Of a stretch of 64,000 bases of DNA, positions 19,348 to 27,961 are shown piece after piece. The notes under the pieces are model-generated. The model saw only the letters and a program-made list of their open reading frames with translations. It had not been told where the DNA came from and ran no database searches. Position 1 is the first letter of the stretch. Every line of letters starts with the position of its first letter. Location: contig NC_011894.1 of NCBI RefSeq assembly GCF_000022085.1, positions 6,198,501 to 6,262,500 of the forward strand, given 5' to 3'. A program made the position numbers and the translations under genes. The DNA is from Methylobacterium nodulans ORS 2060 (GTDB taxonomy: Bacteria; Pseudomonadota; Alphaproteobacteria; Rhizobiales; Beijerinckiaceae).

Positions 19348-19499
19348 TGCACACTCTTCGGATCGCGTTTGTGAGTTTCGTCGTGAGCGGGCTTATCGCC
19401 GCGGCTGCCGCCGTCGTGATGGACAGGGATTCGCGCTCGCGGCTGGCTCGAGCGCTCCAAGTCGCGCCGATGCCTCGCGTCGAGGCGCAGGCCAGATGA
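19348..19499 (+). CDS. Small membrane peptide, hypothetical
   Basis: GTG at 19348 opens 50 residues with one hydrophobic helix (IAFVSFVVSGLIAAAAAVVM) and a basic tail. It begins 13 bp outside the IS630 end. Nothing else supports it; it may be the remains of a longer gene cut by the element. Confidence 0.3.
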
Positions 19500-19572
19500 T
19501 GGCCGGATCGGCCATTGCGACTATCTCGACGCCCCTAGACCCGGCCTGCGGCTGATCACGGAGGGCGTCGCC

Positions 19573-19698
19573 TTGGATCTCGCCGCGGTTATGCTCGCCG
19601 ACCCATACGCCCGCGAGGTGCTCGCCCGAGAGAATGCGCCCGAGGCCCAGCAGCGCATAGCGGTGCGGACCGCGATCCGGCTGGCGAGACCCGCATGA
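19573..19698 (+). CDS. Short hypothetical protein (41 aa)
   Basis: A TTG at 19573 preceded by ACGGAGGG opens 41 residues ending in RIAVRTAIRLARPA. The 82-residue protein at 20350 ends in the very similar RVAVRTAILLARVG, which suggests that the two share a C-terminal module. The function is unknown and the start is uncertain. Confidence 0.35.
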   Translation: MDLAAVMLADPYAREVLARENAPEAQQRIAVRTAIRLARPA

Positions 19699-19916
19699 GG
19701 CGTCGCGGCTACGACGCTGATGGCCCTGCCCTCCGCAACACCCTACGGCCCAGATAACCGTTTCCTGGTCATTAGGCGCCCGCTGGCCGGCTTTCGCGCA
19801 TGCGGGCTGCCTTCTCCCAAGCTTCAGGTGTAGAAAACGCCGCTGGCGGCGCTTCCAATCGCTTTACGGCGGCACTGGCATGATCATCATGGCGGCGCTC
19901 CAGGACGGAGGCCGCC

Positions 19917-19985
19917 ATGATCCGCGCGCTCCTCTTCTCGAATTTCTTCCTCATCCTGCTCACCGGACTCGTCATCGCCGCCTAG
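19917..19985 (+). CDS. Very short hydrophobic peptide (22 aa)
   Basis: ATG at 19917 after GGACGGAGG encodes a 22-residue peptide, nearly all hydrophobic (ALLFSNFFLILLTGLVIAA). It could be a small membrane protein or toxin-like peptide; there is no antitoxin evidence. The strong ribosome-binding site is the only support. Confidence 0.3.
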   Translation: MIRALLFSNFFLILLTGLVIAA

Positions 19986-20349
19986 CGAGCGGGACGAGCT
20001 TCAGTCCGAGACGATGATGATCACGATCCGGCCGGTGATCGGGTCGAGAACGCGGACCTGGGCCATGAGAGCGCCCCTGCGGTTGCGCCCAAGTCAGCGC
20101 AGCTGAAATCTTGACCCTTTCGCGGCCGCTGGCGGCAGAGGCCGCCGTTGTTCCCACTCTCCACGACACCAAACGGAATGCCCTTTCCCGGGCTTTGGGC
20201 GGGTCTGGACGGCTGCTAAGCTTTGCGGGCTCAACCCCCCCTGGCGGCCAAGGCTGTTCGGCCGCCAACGAGGCCCTGACGGGCTCCAGCGGCAGCCTGG
20301 GGCCGCGCAGGACAGCTTCGCTCCAGCCTGCAGCTGTAGGTGCTCGCTC

Positions 20350-20598
20350 ATGGCCACCATCGCAGACCTCCGCACGGCCAAGCGCCTGACTGACGAGCAG
20401 GTCGACGCCGCCGTGATGGGCTACCTTGCCCACCCCTCGTCTGGGCCCCGCCAGATCGCCGCTGGTCTGACCCTCGACATCGACGCGGCCGTAGCCGCCT
20501 GCCGCCAAGCCGCGGAGGCCATGCGGCGCAAGGACGTCACCGTTGCCCGGCGACGGGTGGCCGTCCGGACCGCGATCCTGCTGGCGAGGGTGGGATAG
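20350..20598 (+). CDS. Hypothetical protein (82 aa)
   Basis: MATIADLRTAKRLTDEQVDA followed by a helical, Ala-rich body and the C-terminus ARRRVAVRTAILLARVG. It is predicted soluble and helical, and resembles a winged-helix-like fold (IAAGLTLDIDAAVAACRQA). It lies 39 nt upstream of the iron permease-like gene on the same strand and may share its transcript. Function unknown. Confidence 0.45.
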   Translation: MATIADLRTAKRLTDEQVDAAVMGYLAHPSSGPRQIAAGLTLDIDAAVAACRQAAEAMRRKDVTVARRRVAVRTAILLARVG

Positions 20599-20637
20599 CG
20601 GTGCCATAGGCCATGCCTTCGACCAGGAGACCTGCGC

Positions 20638-21078
20638 ATGGCGCTCGGCGAGGCTTTCACTACGTTCGCCTCGGCCATTGCCCACGCCGCCGGCCGGCCA
20701 AGTGCTTTTCTCCTCTGCCTGGTGGTGATCCTGGCTTGGGCGGTGAGCGGGCCGCTGTTCCACTACTCGGACACCTGGCAGCTCATCATCAACACCGGCA
20801 CCACCATCGTGACGTTCCTGATGGTGTTCCTGATCCAGAACACGCAGAACCGAGACGGGGCCGCCATCCAGGCCAAACTTGACGAGCTGATCCGGACCAG
20901 CGCCGCCCAGAACCGCTACATCGGCATCGAGCACCTCACCGTGGAGGAGTTGGATGAGCTGCGCCAACGCTGCGAGGCCCGGGCCGCCAAACACGACGAG
21001 GCCCGCCGGGCGGCCGATCTCGCCGAGAAGGCCGCAGACCGGAAGGCGCGTGACGCGGGCCTGTCGCAAACGCGATGA
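20638..21078 (+). CDS. Low-affinity iron permease-like membrane protein, C-terminus replaced by IS
   Basis: The protein has the small low-affinity iron permease family layout: FLLCLVVILAWAVSGPLF, then DTWQLIINTGTTIVTFLMVF and LIQNTQNRD, followed by a cytoplasmic helical tail. Two membrane helices are predicted. The last residues (GLSQTR) are translated from the left end of the adjacent IS6 element, so the natural C-terminus is lost. The role in iron uptake is by family name only. Confidence 0.75.
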   Translation: MALGEAFTTFASAIAHAAGRPSAFLLCLVVILAWAVSGPLFHYSDTWQLIINTGTTIVTFLMVFLIQNTQNRDGAAIQAKLDELIRTSAAQNRYIGIEHLTVEELDELRQRCEARAAKHDEARRAADLAEKAADRKARDAGLSQTR

Positions 21079-21945
21079 CGTTCACCAGCCATTAGGCATA
21101 CCAGCCCAGCTTGCCGCCTCCGCCCCGGAGCCGGCCCATGATCCTCAACGCCCTCGCCCTCAAGCTGAAGCGCCAAGCTCGCGGCGACTTCAAGGGCCGG
21201 CACTTCGAGGCCACGCTCATCGTCCAAGCTGTCTCCTGGTATCTGCGCTACGCCCTGAGCTACCGCGACATCGAGGAGATGCTGCTCGAACGCGGCCTGG
21301 AGGTGGATCACTCCACCCTCAATCGCTGGGTGCTCGCCTACGCGCCGGCCATCGAGCGCCGCTTACGCATGCTCCGCAAACCGCATTGCGGATCGGTGCG
21401 CGTCGACGAAACGTACATCTGCATCCGGGGCCAGTGGCGCTACCTGTACCGCGCCATCGACAAGCACGGGGAGCCGGTCGACTTCCTCCTCACCGCCCAC
21501 CGCGACCTGGACGCCGCCAAGCGCTTCTTCCGCAAGATGCTCAAGGAGGAGCCGCTGCTCGCGCCGGATCGCATCGGCACCGATGGAGCCGGCCCCTACC
21601 CGCCGGCCATCGCCGAAAGCCACGAGGAGGGTCTGCTGCCCCGGGCACCGACCCACCACGTCACCAAGCACCTGCAGCAAGGGATCGAGAGCGACCACTT
21701 CCGGGTCAAGCGGCCGATGCCCCGCGTGGGCGGGTTCCGCTCGTTCACCACGGGGCGGCGCACGATCCAGGGCTTCGAGGCCATGCTGTGGTTGCGCAAG
21801 GGCTTCGGGTTCGCGGGGGCGTGGACCGTGCGCGAGCAGAACCAACTGCTCGCGCACTGCTTCGGACTTCCCGTCGCGAACAAAGCGTGAAAGCGGGACG
21901 GCAGAGCCCCTGCTGCGTCCCCGGCTCCGAGTTTGCGACAAGCCC
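21057..21945 (+). mobile_element. IS6-family insertion sequence, copy A (complete)
   Basis: About 890 bp with terminal inverted repeats GGGCCTGTCGCAAACGC (left) and GGGCTTGTCGCAAACTC (right end read inward), typical of the IS6/IS26 group, and a single transposase gene. A second copy with the same sequence starts at 44868 in the same orientation but lacks its right end. Confidence 0.85.
21138..21890 (+). CDS. IS6-family transposase
   Basis: The 250-residue protein starts MILNALALKLKRQARGDFKG (an upstream in-frame start adds nine residues). It has the helix-turn-helix ALSYRDIEEMLLERGLEVDH and the DDE triad in SVRVDETYI, RIGTDGAGPY and GIESDHFRVKRPM. It mediates replicative transposition with cointegrate formation. 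Confidence 0.9.
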   Translation: MILNALALKLKRQARGDFKGRHFEATLIVQAVSWYLRYALSYRDIEEMLLERGLEVDHSTLNRWVLAYAPAIERRLRMLRKPHCGSVRVDETYICIRGQWRYLYRAIDKHGEPVDFLLTAHRDLDAAKRFFRKMLKEEPLLAPDRIGTDGAGPYPPAIAESHEEGLLPRAPTHHVTKHLQQGIESDHFRVKRPMPRVGGFRSFTTGRRTIQGFEAMLWLRKGFGFAGAWTVREQNQLLAHCFGLPVANKA

Positions 21946-22039
21946 TTCCACCCTTCTGCGTGACGAGGCTGAGCACATTCATCGGTCGGCTCGCACTGGT
22001 TCACCGGCATGCCGGCATGCCGCTTCGCTGCTCCATTAG

Positions 22040-22185
22040 CACGCCTGCACACCAACGAACCGTTAAGCTAGCATCTCTGTACGCCTGCACCCTAGCGTGC
22101 CTGTAAGCAAGCAAACTTCTCTAGCAGCGTACCTCTATAACTGTATGCTAGTATGATAGCATACCAGCTTACCGCCCGAACCGTG
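22040..22185. repeat. Low-GC cluster of short recurring words
   Basis: Between the IS6 element and the end of the STAND gene lies a non-coding stretch with recurring TAGC, TAAGC and GTACGCCTGCAC-like words at intervals of roughly 8-12 bp (TTAAGCTAGCAT, CTGTAAGCAAGC, TATGCTAGTATGATAGCAT). Base composition is far lower in GC than the neighbours. It could be a cluster of protein-binding sites, for example a decayed partition or replication site. Confidence 0.35.
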
Positions 22186-22290
22186 CGCCCCAGCACGCCG
22201 CCTCAGCGCTCCGCGAAAGTGAGAGCGGGACAAGACGGTTGCTGAGGCCTAGATCGTTGATGCATGTCGGCGCGACAGAGTACACATGAT

Positions 22291-25200
22291 CTAACAAAAC
22301 CATTTTGTCGCTTCAGATATAGCAAGTCTGCTTTCTTGTAATGCGTGACAACCCTCGTGCCGAGAAATAGCAGGAATGAAACTCACGAAATAATGAAAAA
22401 GTGCGCCACGCCGCATTTTTATAATTTGCACAAAGGAGTACAAGGCGCACTCCTCTAACCCTTCCGGCAGATGCGGGGCTAGCTCCGCCAGGGCTCGGGC
22501 GCGCGCATCCTCGTTCTGGATCGCCTTCACGGCTTTTAGCGCCTCGGCGAACACGCCGGCGCGGTCCGCCCCCGGCAGCTGCGAGGCCAGCCCTGCCAGG
22601 AGATCGGCGCGCTCGCTCTCGTCCCGGATCGATCGCGCGGCCTGCAGCGCCGTGGCGAACGCCTTGGCGCGCTCCGCCTCCGGCAGGTGCGAGGCCAGCC
22701 CTGCCAGGAGATCGGCGCGCGCGTTCTTATCCTGGATTGATTGCGCGGCCTGCAGCGCCTCGACGATCACGCCAGCGCGCTTCGCCCCCGGCAGGTGCGG
22801 GGCGAGCTCCGCCAGGAGGTGGGCGCGCGCGTTCTCGTTCTGGATCGCCCACGCGGCCCGCAGCGCCGCGGCGAACACGCCGGCGCGCTCCGCCTCCGGC
22901 AGATGCGGAGCCAGCCCCATCAGAGCTTGGGCGCGCATCCACTTACTCTGGATCGCCTTCGCGGCCTGCAGGGCCGCGGCGATCACGCCGGCGCGCTCTG
23001 CCTTCGGCAGGTGCGGGGTTAGGCTCACCAGGAGGTGGACGCGCGCGTCTTCGTTCTGGACCTCCTTCGCGGCCTGCAGCGCCTCGACGATCACGCCGGC
23101 GCGCTCCGCCTCCGGCAGGTGCGGGGCGAGCCCCGCCAGGGCTCGAGAGCGCGCGTCTTCGTTCTGGATCACCCGCGCGGCCTGCAGCGCCTCGGGCAGC
23201 AGTCCCTCCGGCAGGTGCGGGGCCAGCCCCGCCAGGGCTCGGGCGCGCGCGTTCTCGTTCTGGATCGCCCGCGCGGCCTGCAACGCCTCGGGCAGCAATC
23301 CCTCCGGCAGGTGCGGGGCCAGCCCCGCCAGGGCTCGGGCGCGCTGCCTGCCGTCCTGGATCGCCCGCGCGGCCTGCAGCGCCTCGGGCAGCAATCCCTC
23401 CGACAGATGCGGGGCGAGCCCCGCCAGGGCTCGGGCGCGCTGCCTGCCGTCCTGGATCGCCCGCGCGGCCTGCAGCGCCTCGGGCAGCAATCCCTCCGAC
23501 AGATGCGGGGCGAGCACCGCCAGGAGGTCGGCGCGCTGCCTATCGTCCTGGATCGCCCACGCGGTCTGTAGCGCCTCGGCAAAGGCGCCGGCGCGCTCCG
23601 CCTCCGGCAGGTGCGGGGCGAGCCCCGCCAGGGCTCGGGCGCGCACACTCTCGTCCTGGATTGCCCGCGCGGCCTGCAGCGCCGCGGCGATCACGCCGGC
23701 GCGCTCCGCCTCCGGCAGGTGCGGAGTTAGGCTCACCAGGAGGTGAGCGTGCGCGTCCTCATCCCGGATTGCCCGCGCGGCCTGCAACGCCTCGGCAAAG
23801 GCGTCGGTGCGCTCCGCCTCCGGCAGGTGCGGGGCGAGCCCCGCCAGGGCTCGAGAGCGCGCGTTCTCATTCTGGATCGCCCGCGCGGCCTGCAGCGCCT
23901 CGGGCAGCAATCCCTCCGGCAGGTGCGGGGCGAGCCCCGCCAGGGCTCGAGAGCGCGCGTTCTCGTCCTGGATCGCCTTCGCGGCCTGCAACGCCTCGGG
24001 CAGCAACTGCTCCGGCAGGTGCGGGGCGAGCTCCGCCAGGGCTCGAGAGCGCGCGTTCTCGTTCTGGATCGCCCACGCGGCCTGCAACGCCTCGGCAAAG
24101 GCGTCCGCGCGCCCCGCCTCCGGCAGATGCGGGGCGAGCCCCGCCAGGGCTCGGGCGCGCTCGCGCGCGTCCTGGATCACCCGCGCGGCCTGCAGCGCCT
24201 CGGGCAGCAATCCCTCCGGCAGGTGCGGGGCGAGCTCCGCCAGGGCTCGAGAGCGCGCGTTCTCGTTCTGGATCGCCCGCGCGGCCTGCAATGCCTCGGC
24301 AAAGGCGTCCACGCGCCCCGCCTCCGGCAGATGCGGGGCGAGCCCCGCCAGGGCTCGGGCGCGCTCGCGCGCGTCCTGGATCGCCTTCGCGGCCTGCAGC
24401 GCCTCGGGCAGCAATCCCTCCGGCAGGTGCGGGGCGAGCCCCGCCAGGGCTCGAGAGCGCGCGTCTTCGTTCTGGATCGCCCGCGCGGCCTGCAGCGCCT
24501 CGGCAATGGCGCCCGCGCGCTCCGCCTCCGGCAGATGCGGGGCGAGCCCCGCCAGGGCTCGGGCGCGCGGGCCCCCATTCTGGATTGCCCGCGCGGCCTG
24601 CAGCACCTCGGGCAGCAATCCCTCCGGCAGGTGCGAGGCTAGCTCCGCCAGGGCCTGAGCGCGTAGCTCGTCATCCTGGATCGCCCACTGCAGCGCCGCA
24701 AGCCGCTGTCCCTCCCGCTGTCCCTCCGGTACATTCAGGGGTCGTTGCACCCAGGTCACACCGGCGCGCTCGTCTTCGTCCTGGATCGCCTTCGCGGCCT
24801 GCAGCGCCTCGGGCAGCAATCCCTCCGGCAGGTGCGGGGCGAGCCCCGCCAGGGCTCGAGAGCGCGCGTCTTCGTTCTGGATCGCCCGCGCGGCCTGCAG
24901 CGCCTCGGCAATGGCGCCCGCGCGCTCCGCCTCCGGCAGATGCGGGGCGAGCCCCGCCAGGGCTCGGGCGCGCGGGCCCCCATTCTGGATTGCCCGCGCG
25001 GCCTGCAGCGCCTCAGGCAGCAACTGCTCCGGCAGGTGCGGGGCGAGCCCCGCCAGGAAGTGGGCGCACTCGCCCTGGTCCCAAATCGTCCACGCGGCCT
25101 GCAGCGCATTGGCAAAGGCGTGGACGCGCTCCGCCTCCGGCAGATGCGGGGCGAGCCCCGCCAGGAAGTGGGCGCGTTGCCTACCGTCCTGGATCACCCG

Positions 25201-27695
25201 CGCGGCCTGCAGCGCCTCGGGCAGCAACTGCTCCGGCAGGTGCGGGGCGAGCCCCGCCAGGGCTCGAGAGCGCGCGTTCTCATTCTGGATCGCCCGCGCG
25301 GCCCGCAGCGCCTCGGGCAGCAACTGCTCCGGCAGATGCGGGGCGAGCCCCGCCAGGGCTCGAGAGCGCTCGTCTTCGTCCTGGATCGTCCGCGCGGCCT
25401 GCAGCGCCTCGGGCAGTAACTGCTCCGGCAGATGCGGGGCGAGCCCCGCCAGGGCTCGAGAGCGCTCGTCTTCGTCCTGGATCGTCCGCGCGGCCTGCAA
25501 CGCCTCGGGCAGTAACTGCTCCGGCAGATGCGGGGCGAGCCCCGCCAGGGTTTGAGCACGGCTAGTGCTACTTTGATAGTCCAGCCAGTGCAGGGCTTGG
25601 CGCGGCGAAAGAACACCGTGCTGCACACACTGTGCAATCAGATCGTGGGGAATTTGCGAGCCGATGCTGGCGATGGAGACCAGGACAAGTTGGCAGCGAA
25701 ACTGCCACGCCCAGAAAGTCTGACCTTCGGTCAGACCTTTAGTATGATGTTGTGCAATAGCATCCTTGGCTCGTCTGACATCTTGCGAAAAGCCGCGGTA
25801 CCCGCCCTCGAAGCTCTCCCACGCCCGCAGCCAACCCTCCGAGACCAGGCTCATGAAGTCGATCGCTGGTGCATCCGTGTCCAGAAAGTGCTGGCCAAGG
25901 TACTGCAGCAGGTAAGAAGGGGCCTTCTCCGGGGGCAAGTCTCCGGTGCTGAGGTTGTGCAGGACCGCACGACCCCAGTCCGCAAAAGCCTGACGAGCCC
26001 GTTCGATCCAAGCTTGGTCGAGATAATCCTCCCGCAGGAACTCACCGAACTTCGGATGGCTCAGAACATAGCCCGCATCCTCGTCCCGTGACCGCCGGCC
26101 GGTGCCAATGATGAAGCGCCGCAGCGGCTTTAGTGCATCTGTGGTGCGGAAGGCAGGGGGGATGCCGTGCACCCGCCGGGCGAGGTCGTTCAGTTCCTCG
26201 GAGGTTAGCCGACCGTAGGCACAGGCCAGAACGGCGAGGTAGGTGAAGAGGGTTGCCTCCTCGATCCGGGCCCCGTCCCTTCGCTCCGCCTCCCAAGCCT
26301 CGTGTTGGCGACCGAACCAGTCGTCAAAGTAGCCCTTGAAGCCTGGTTTGATGCGTTCGAGGTCCTCAAGCGTCAGGCCGCCGGTCTCATCGCCGCGCTT
26401 CCAGAGGTCCTCGACATACAGCCTGAGCAGGAGGGGCTCGCCGTCAGTGAGCCTGTACAGCTTCCCGACGATCTCCGGCCGGGCCGCAAGAACGTCGACG
26501 GGCGCGCCAGCGTTGCAGAGCAGGTCTCGGATGCCGTCCTGAGCCAAGACCGGCAACTCGTAGGTTTGCACCCGAACGCTGGTTCCCCAGCCGAGCCGCT
26601 CGACCCAGCCGCGCGCGTCCTGATCGCCCACCTGCAGACGCGCAGAGACCAGCAGGCGCACCTGCGAGCCGGGGGTGCGGGGGAACCAGGTCGCGCCGAA
26701 GCGCCCGCCCAGAGCCTCATCAACGCCGTCGAGCACCACCAGAACCCGTAGGTTCTGCGCGATGGCTTCGTCGATCAGCCTGCGGCACCAATCCTCGTAG
26801 TAGGCGGCCGGGTCGGTGTGGGCCGGCTGCAGGCTCTGGCCGAGGATCTCGGCCAGGCGCGCGGCGATGGCCTCGTAGAAGACCTCCGGCCGATTGGTGT
26901 TGAAGCGCAGGCTGATCGGCACGAAGGCGAGGCGCCACGCGCCCTCGGCCTGGCCGATGCGCCCGGCCTGTTCCAGCCGCTTGATCCAGTGCACGAGCAG
27001 GGCACTCTTGCCCCGCCCCGCGGGGGCGACCAGGACGAAGCGGGGACAGGCACGTTCGTCCGCAAGCCAGCCGTCGAGCCGACCGAATGCGTGATCGCGA
27101 CCGCCGAACGGGGCTGCCGCCGGCCCCGCCTCGGTCTCGGTGATCAGGTACTCCTCGAGGAACGGCTGGATCTTGCCGGAGAACTTGGATGCTACAGCTG
27201 CCCCGCCGAGCCGGATGATAATGTCGCGGGCGGCCTGCAGGTGCTGCGCGACGAGCGATCCCGACCCGGGATCGCTCGCCCCTACCCGTTTTTTTCCGCC
27301 GCCCCGGCTTGGAGTCCACTGATCTCCAACCTGCCGCCGGCCTTGAGATTTTTAATAATCAGGTCGCCGGCTGTCTGGATATCCTGAATGGTGATGCCGA
27401 TTGAGGCGAGGGCTGGAGCGACTCGCTCGGGAGGCTCGCGCTCAAGAGCGGAGGTCAACTCCTTGGCTTTCTCCAGCACGGCAGGGTCTTTGTCCAAGCC
27501 CTTCTTATTTAGTTCTTTGCTGGTCGCCCTACGGTAATCCTCGTCTTTCGGATCATCCTCAAGATTGGTCAAGCTAGTGATCTTATTTTTGATTAGATCC
27601 TTTAGGCCGTGGTATGCAGCCTTTACGGCGTCACTGGCCACGTCCTTGAGAGCTACTGCAGCACCCGCCACCAGTGCCGTCGTGATGGGATCCAT
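22291..27695 (-). CDS. STAND protein: N-terminal domain - NACHT ATPase - HEAT-like repeats, joined by -1 frameshift
   Basis: The frame 27288-22291 encodes Walker A (APAGRGKSALLVHW, 27021-27004), Walker B (VLVVLDGVDEAL) and a helical region. About 30 repeats of 32 or 36 residues follow (LAGLAPHLPEQLLPEALQAA and LAGLAPHLPEAERAGAFAEA types, about 25560-22500), then a lower-GC tail. It has no ATG, GTG or TTG before a GTG at 26994, which lies beyond the Walker A site. A start there would destroy ATP binding. Fusion with the upstream 137-residue frame by a -1 shift at 27294-27288 gives about 1,801 residues: domain 1 (1-136), NACHT (about 205-500), repeats (about 713-1760). Such proteins act as NLR-like sensors in antiphage defence; the ligand is unknown. 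If the shift is instead a mutation, the gene is broken. Confidence 0.75.
27252..27294 (-). promoter_or_regulatory. Programmed -1 frameshift signal: A AAA AAC, 9-nt spacer, 11-bp stem
   Basis: In transcript sense the upstream frame reads GAA AAA AAC GGG TAG. The heptamer A AAA AAC (27294-27288) is in the correct phase for tandem -1 slippage. Nine bases (GGGTAGGGG) separate it from CGAGCGATCCC, a 5-nt loop and GGGATCGCTCG (plus coordinates 27278-27252), a perfect 11-bp GC-rich stem. After slippage translation continues in the NACHT frame. No T-run follows, so a terminator role is unlikely. Confidence 0.75.
27282..27695 (-). CDS. N-terminal domain of the STAND protein; also a free 137-aa product
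   Basis: ATG 27695 follows GAGCGGAGGG (good ribosome-binding site) and opens 137 residues starting MDPITTALVAGAAVALKDVA. After a helical, charged middle part come two tandem, similar segments near the end (DLIIKNLKAGG and RLEISGLQAGA) that look like short beta-arch repeats. The frame stops with TAG directly after the slippery heptamer, so unshifted ribosomes make this protein alone and shifted ones make the full STAND protein. The segment pair could be a homotypic interaction motif like those at NLR N-termini; this is inference. It is divergent from the TPR/TIR genes. Confidence 0.7.
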   Translation of the reverse strand: MDPITTALVAGAAVALKDVASDAVKAAYHGLKDLIKNKITSLTNLEDDPKDEDYRRATSKELNKKGLDKDPAVLEKAKELTSALEREPPERVAPALASIGITIQDIQTAGDLIIKNLKAGGRLEISGLQAGAAEKNG

Positions 27696-27961
27696 CTGTT
27701 CCCTCCGCTCGTGGTGTTTTGCGGAAAGGTCTCGATCAAGCCGCTTAACTCGGCTCTAGGATGCCGCAGTCTTGCAACTTTGCAAGCGAGGGGATCGATG
27801 CAAAGGCGCGGACGTTCACGGTCGCCTCGACGGAATGGATCGCGGAGGTTCGCGCAAGATGAGAGAGTGCGGCACGGCTCTCTTGCGGGCGGCCGCGACG
27901 TATCACACACTCCGATTACTTCTAACGGAGCTGCGCCGTAGGGCGGCGGCAACACCGCATC
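27696..27961 (+). other. Divergent intergenic region with decayed 3' end of a small motif gene
   Basis: This region separates the STAND gene from the first TPR gene. Its right half (about 27845-27961) is a degenerate copy of the 3' end of the small membrane gene found intact at 29957-30235: it translates as LAGGRDVSHTPITSNGAAP and keeps the same bases around the TPR start. The promoters of both divergent units must lie here. Confidence 0.5.

Noticed and set aside
22500..25560. Regular 96/108-bp spacing suggesting a CRISPR-like array
   Set aside because: The whole unit is repeated, not a short repeat with unique spacers, and it codes for conserved protein repeats. No cas genes.
22737..25565. 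Very long open frame on the plus strand opposite the repeat array (Arg/Pro/Ala-rich)
   Set aside because: It is the antisense reading of the HEAT-like repeats; the periodic composition keeps it open. No start signal or family features.
27252..27278. Perfect palindrome read as an intrinsic terminator of the 137-aa gene
   Set aside because: No T-tract follows on either strand and the stem lies inside the region that must be transcribed for the NACHT frame; its distance from the slippery heptamer fits a frameshift stimulator better.
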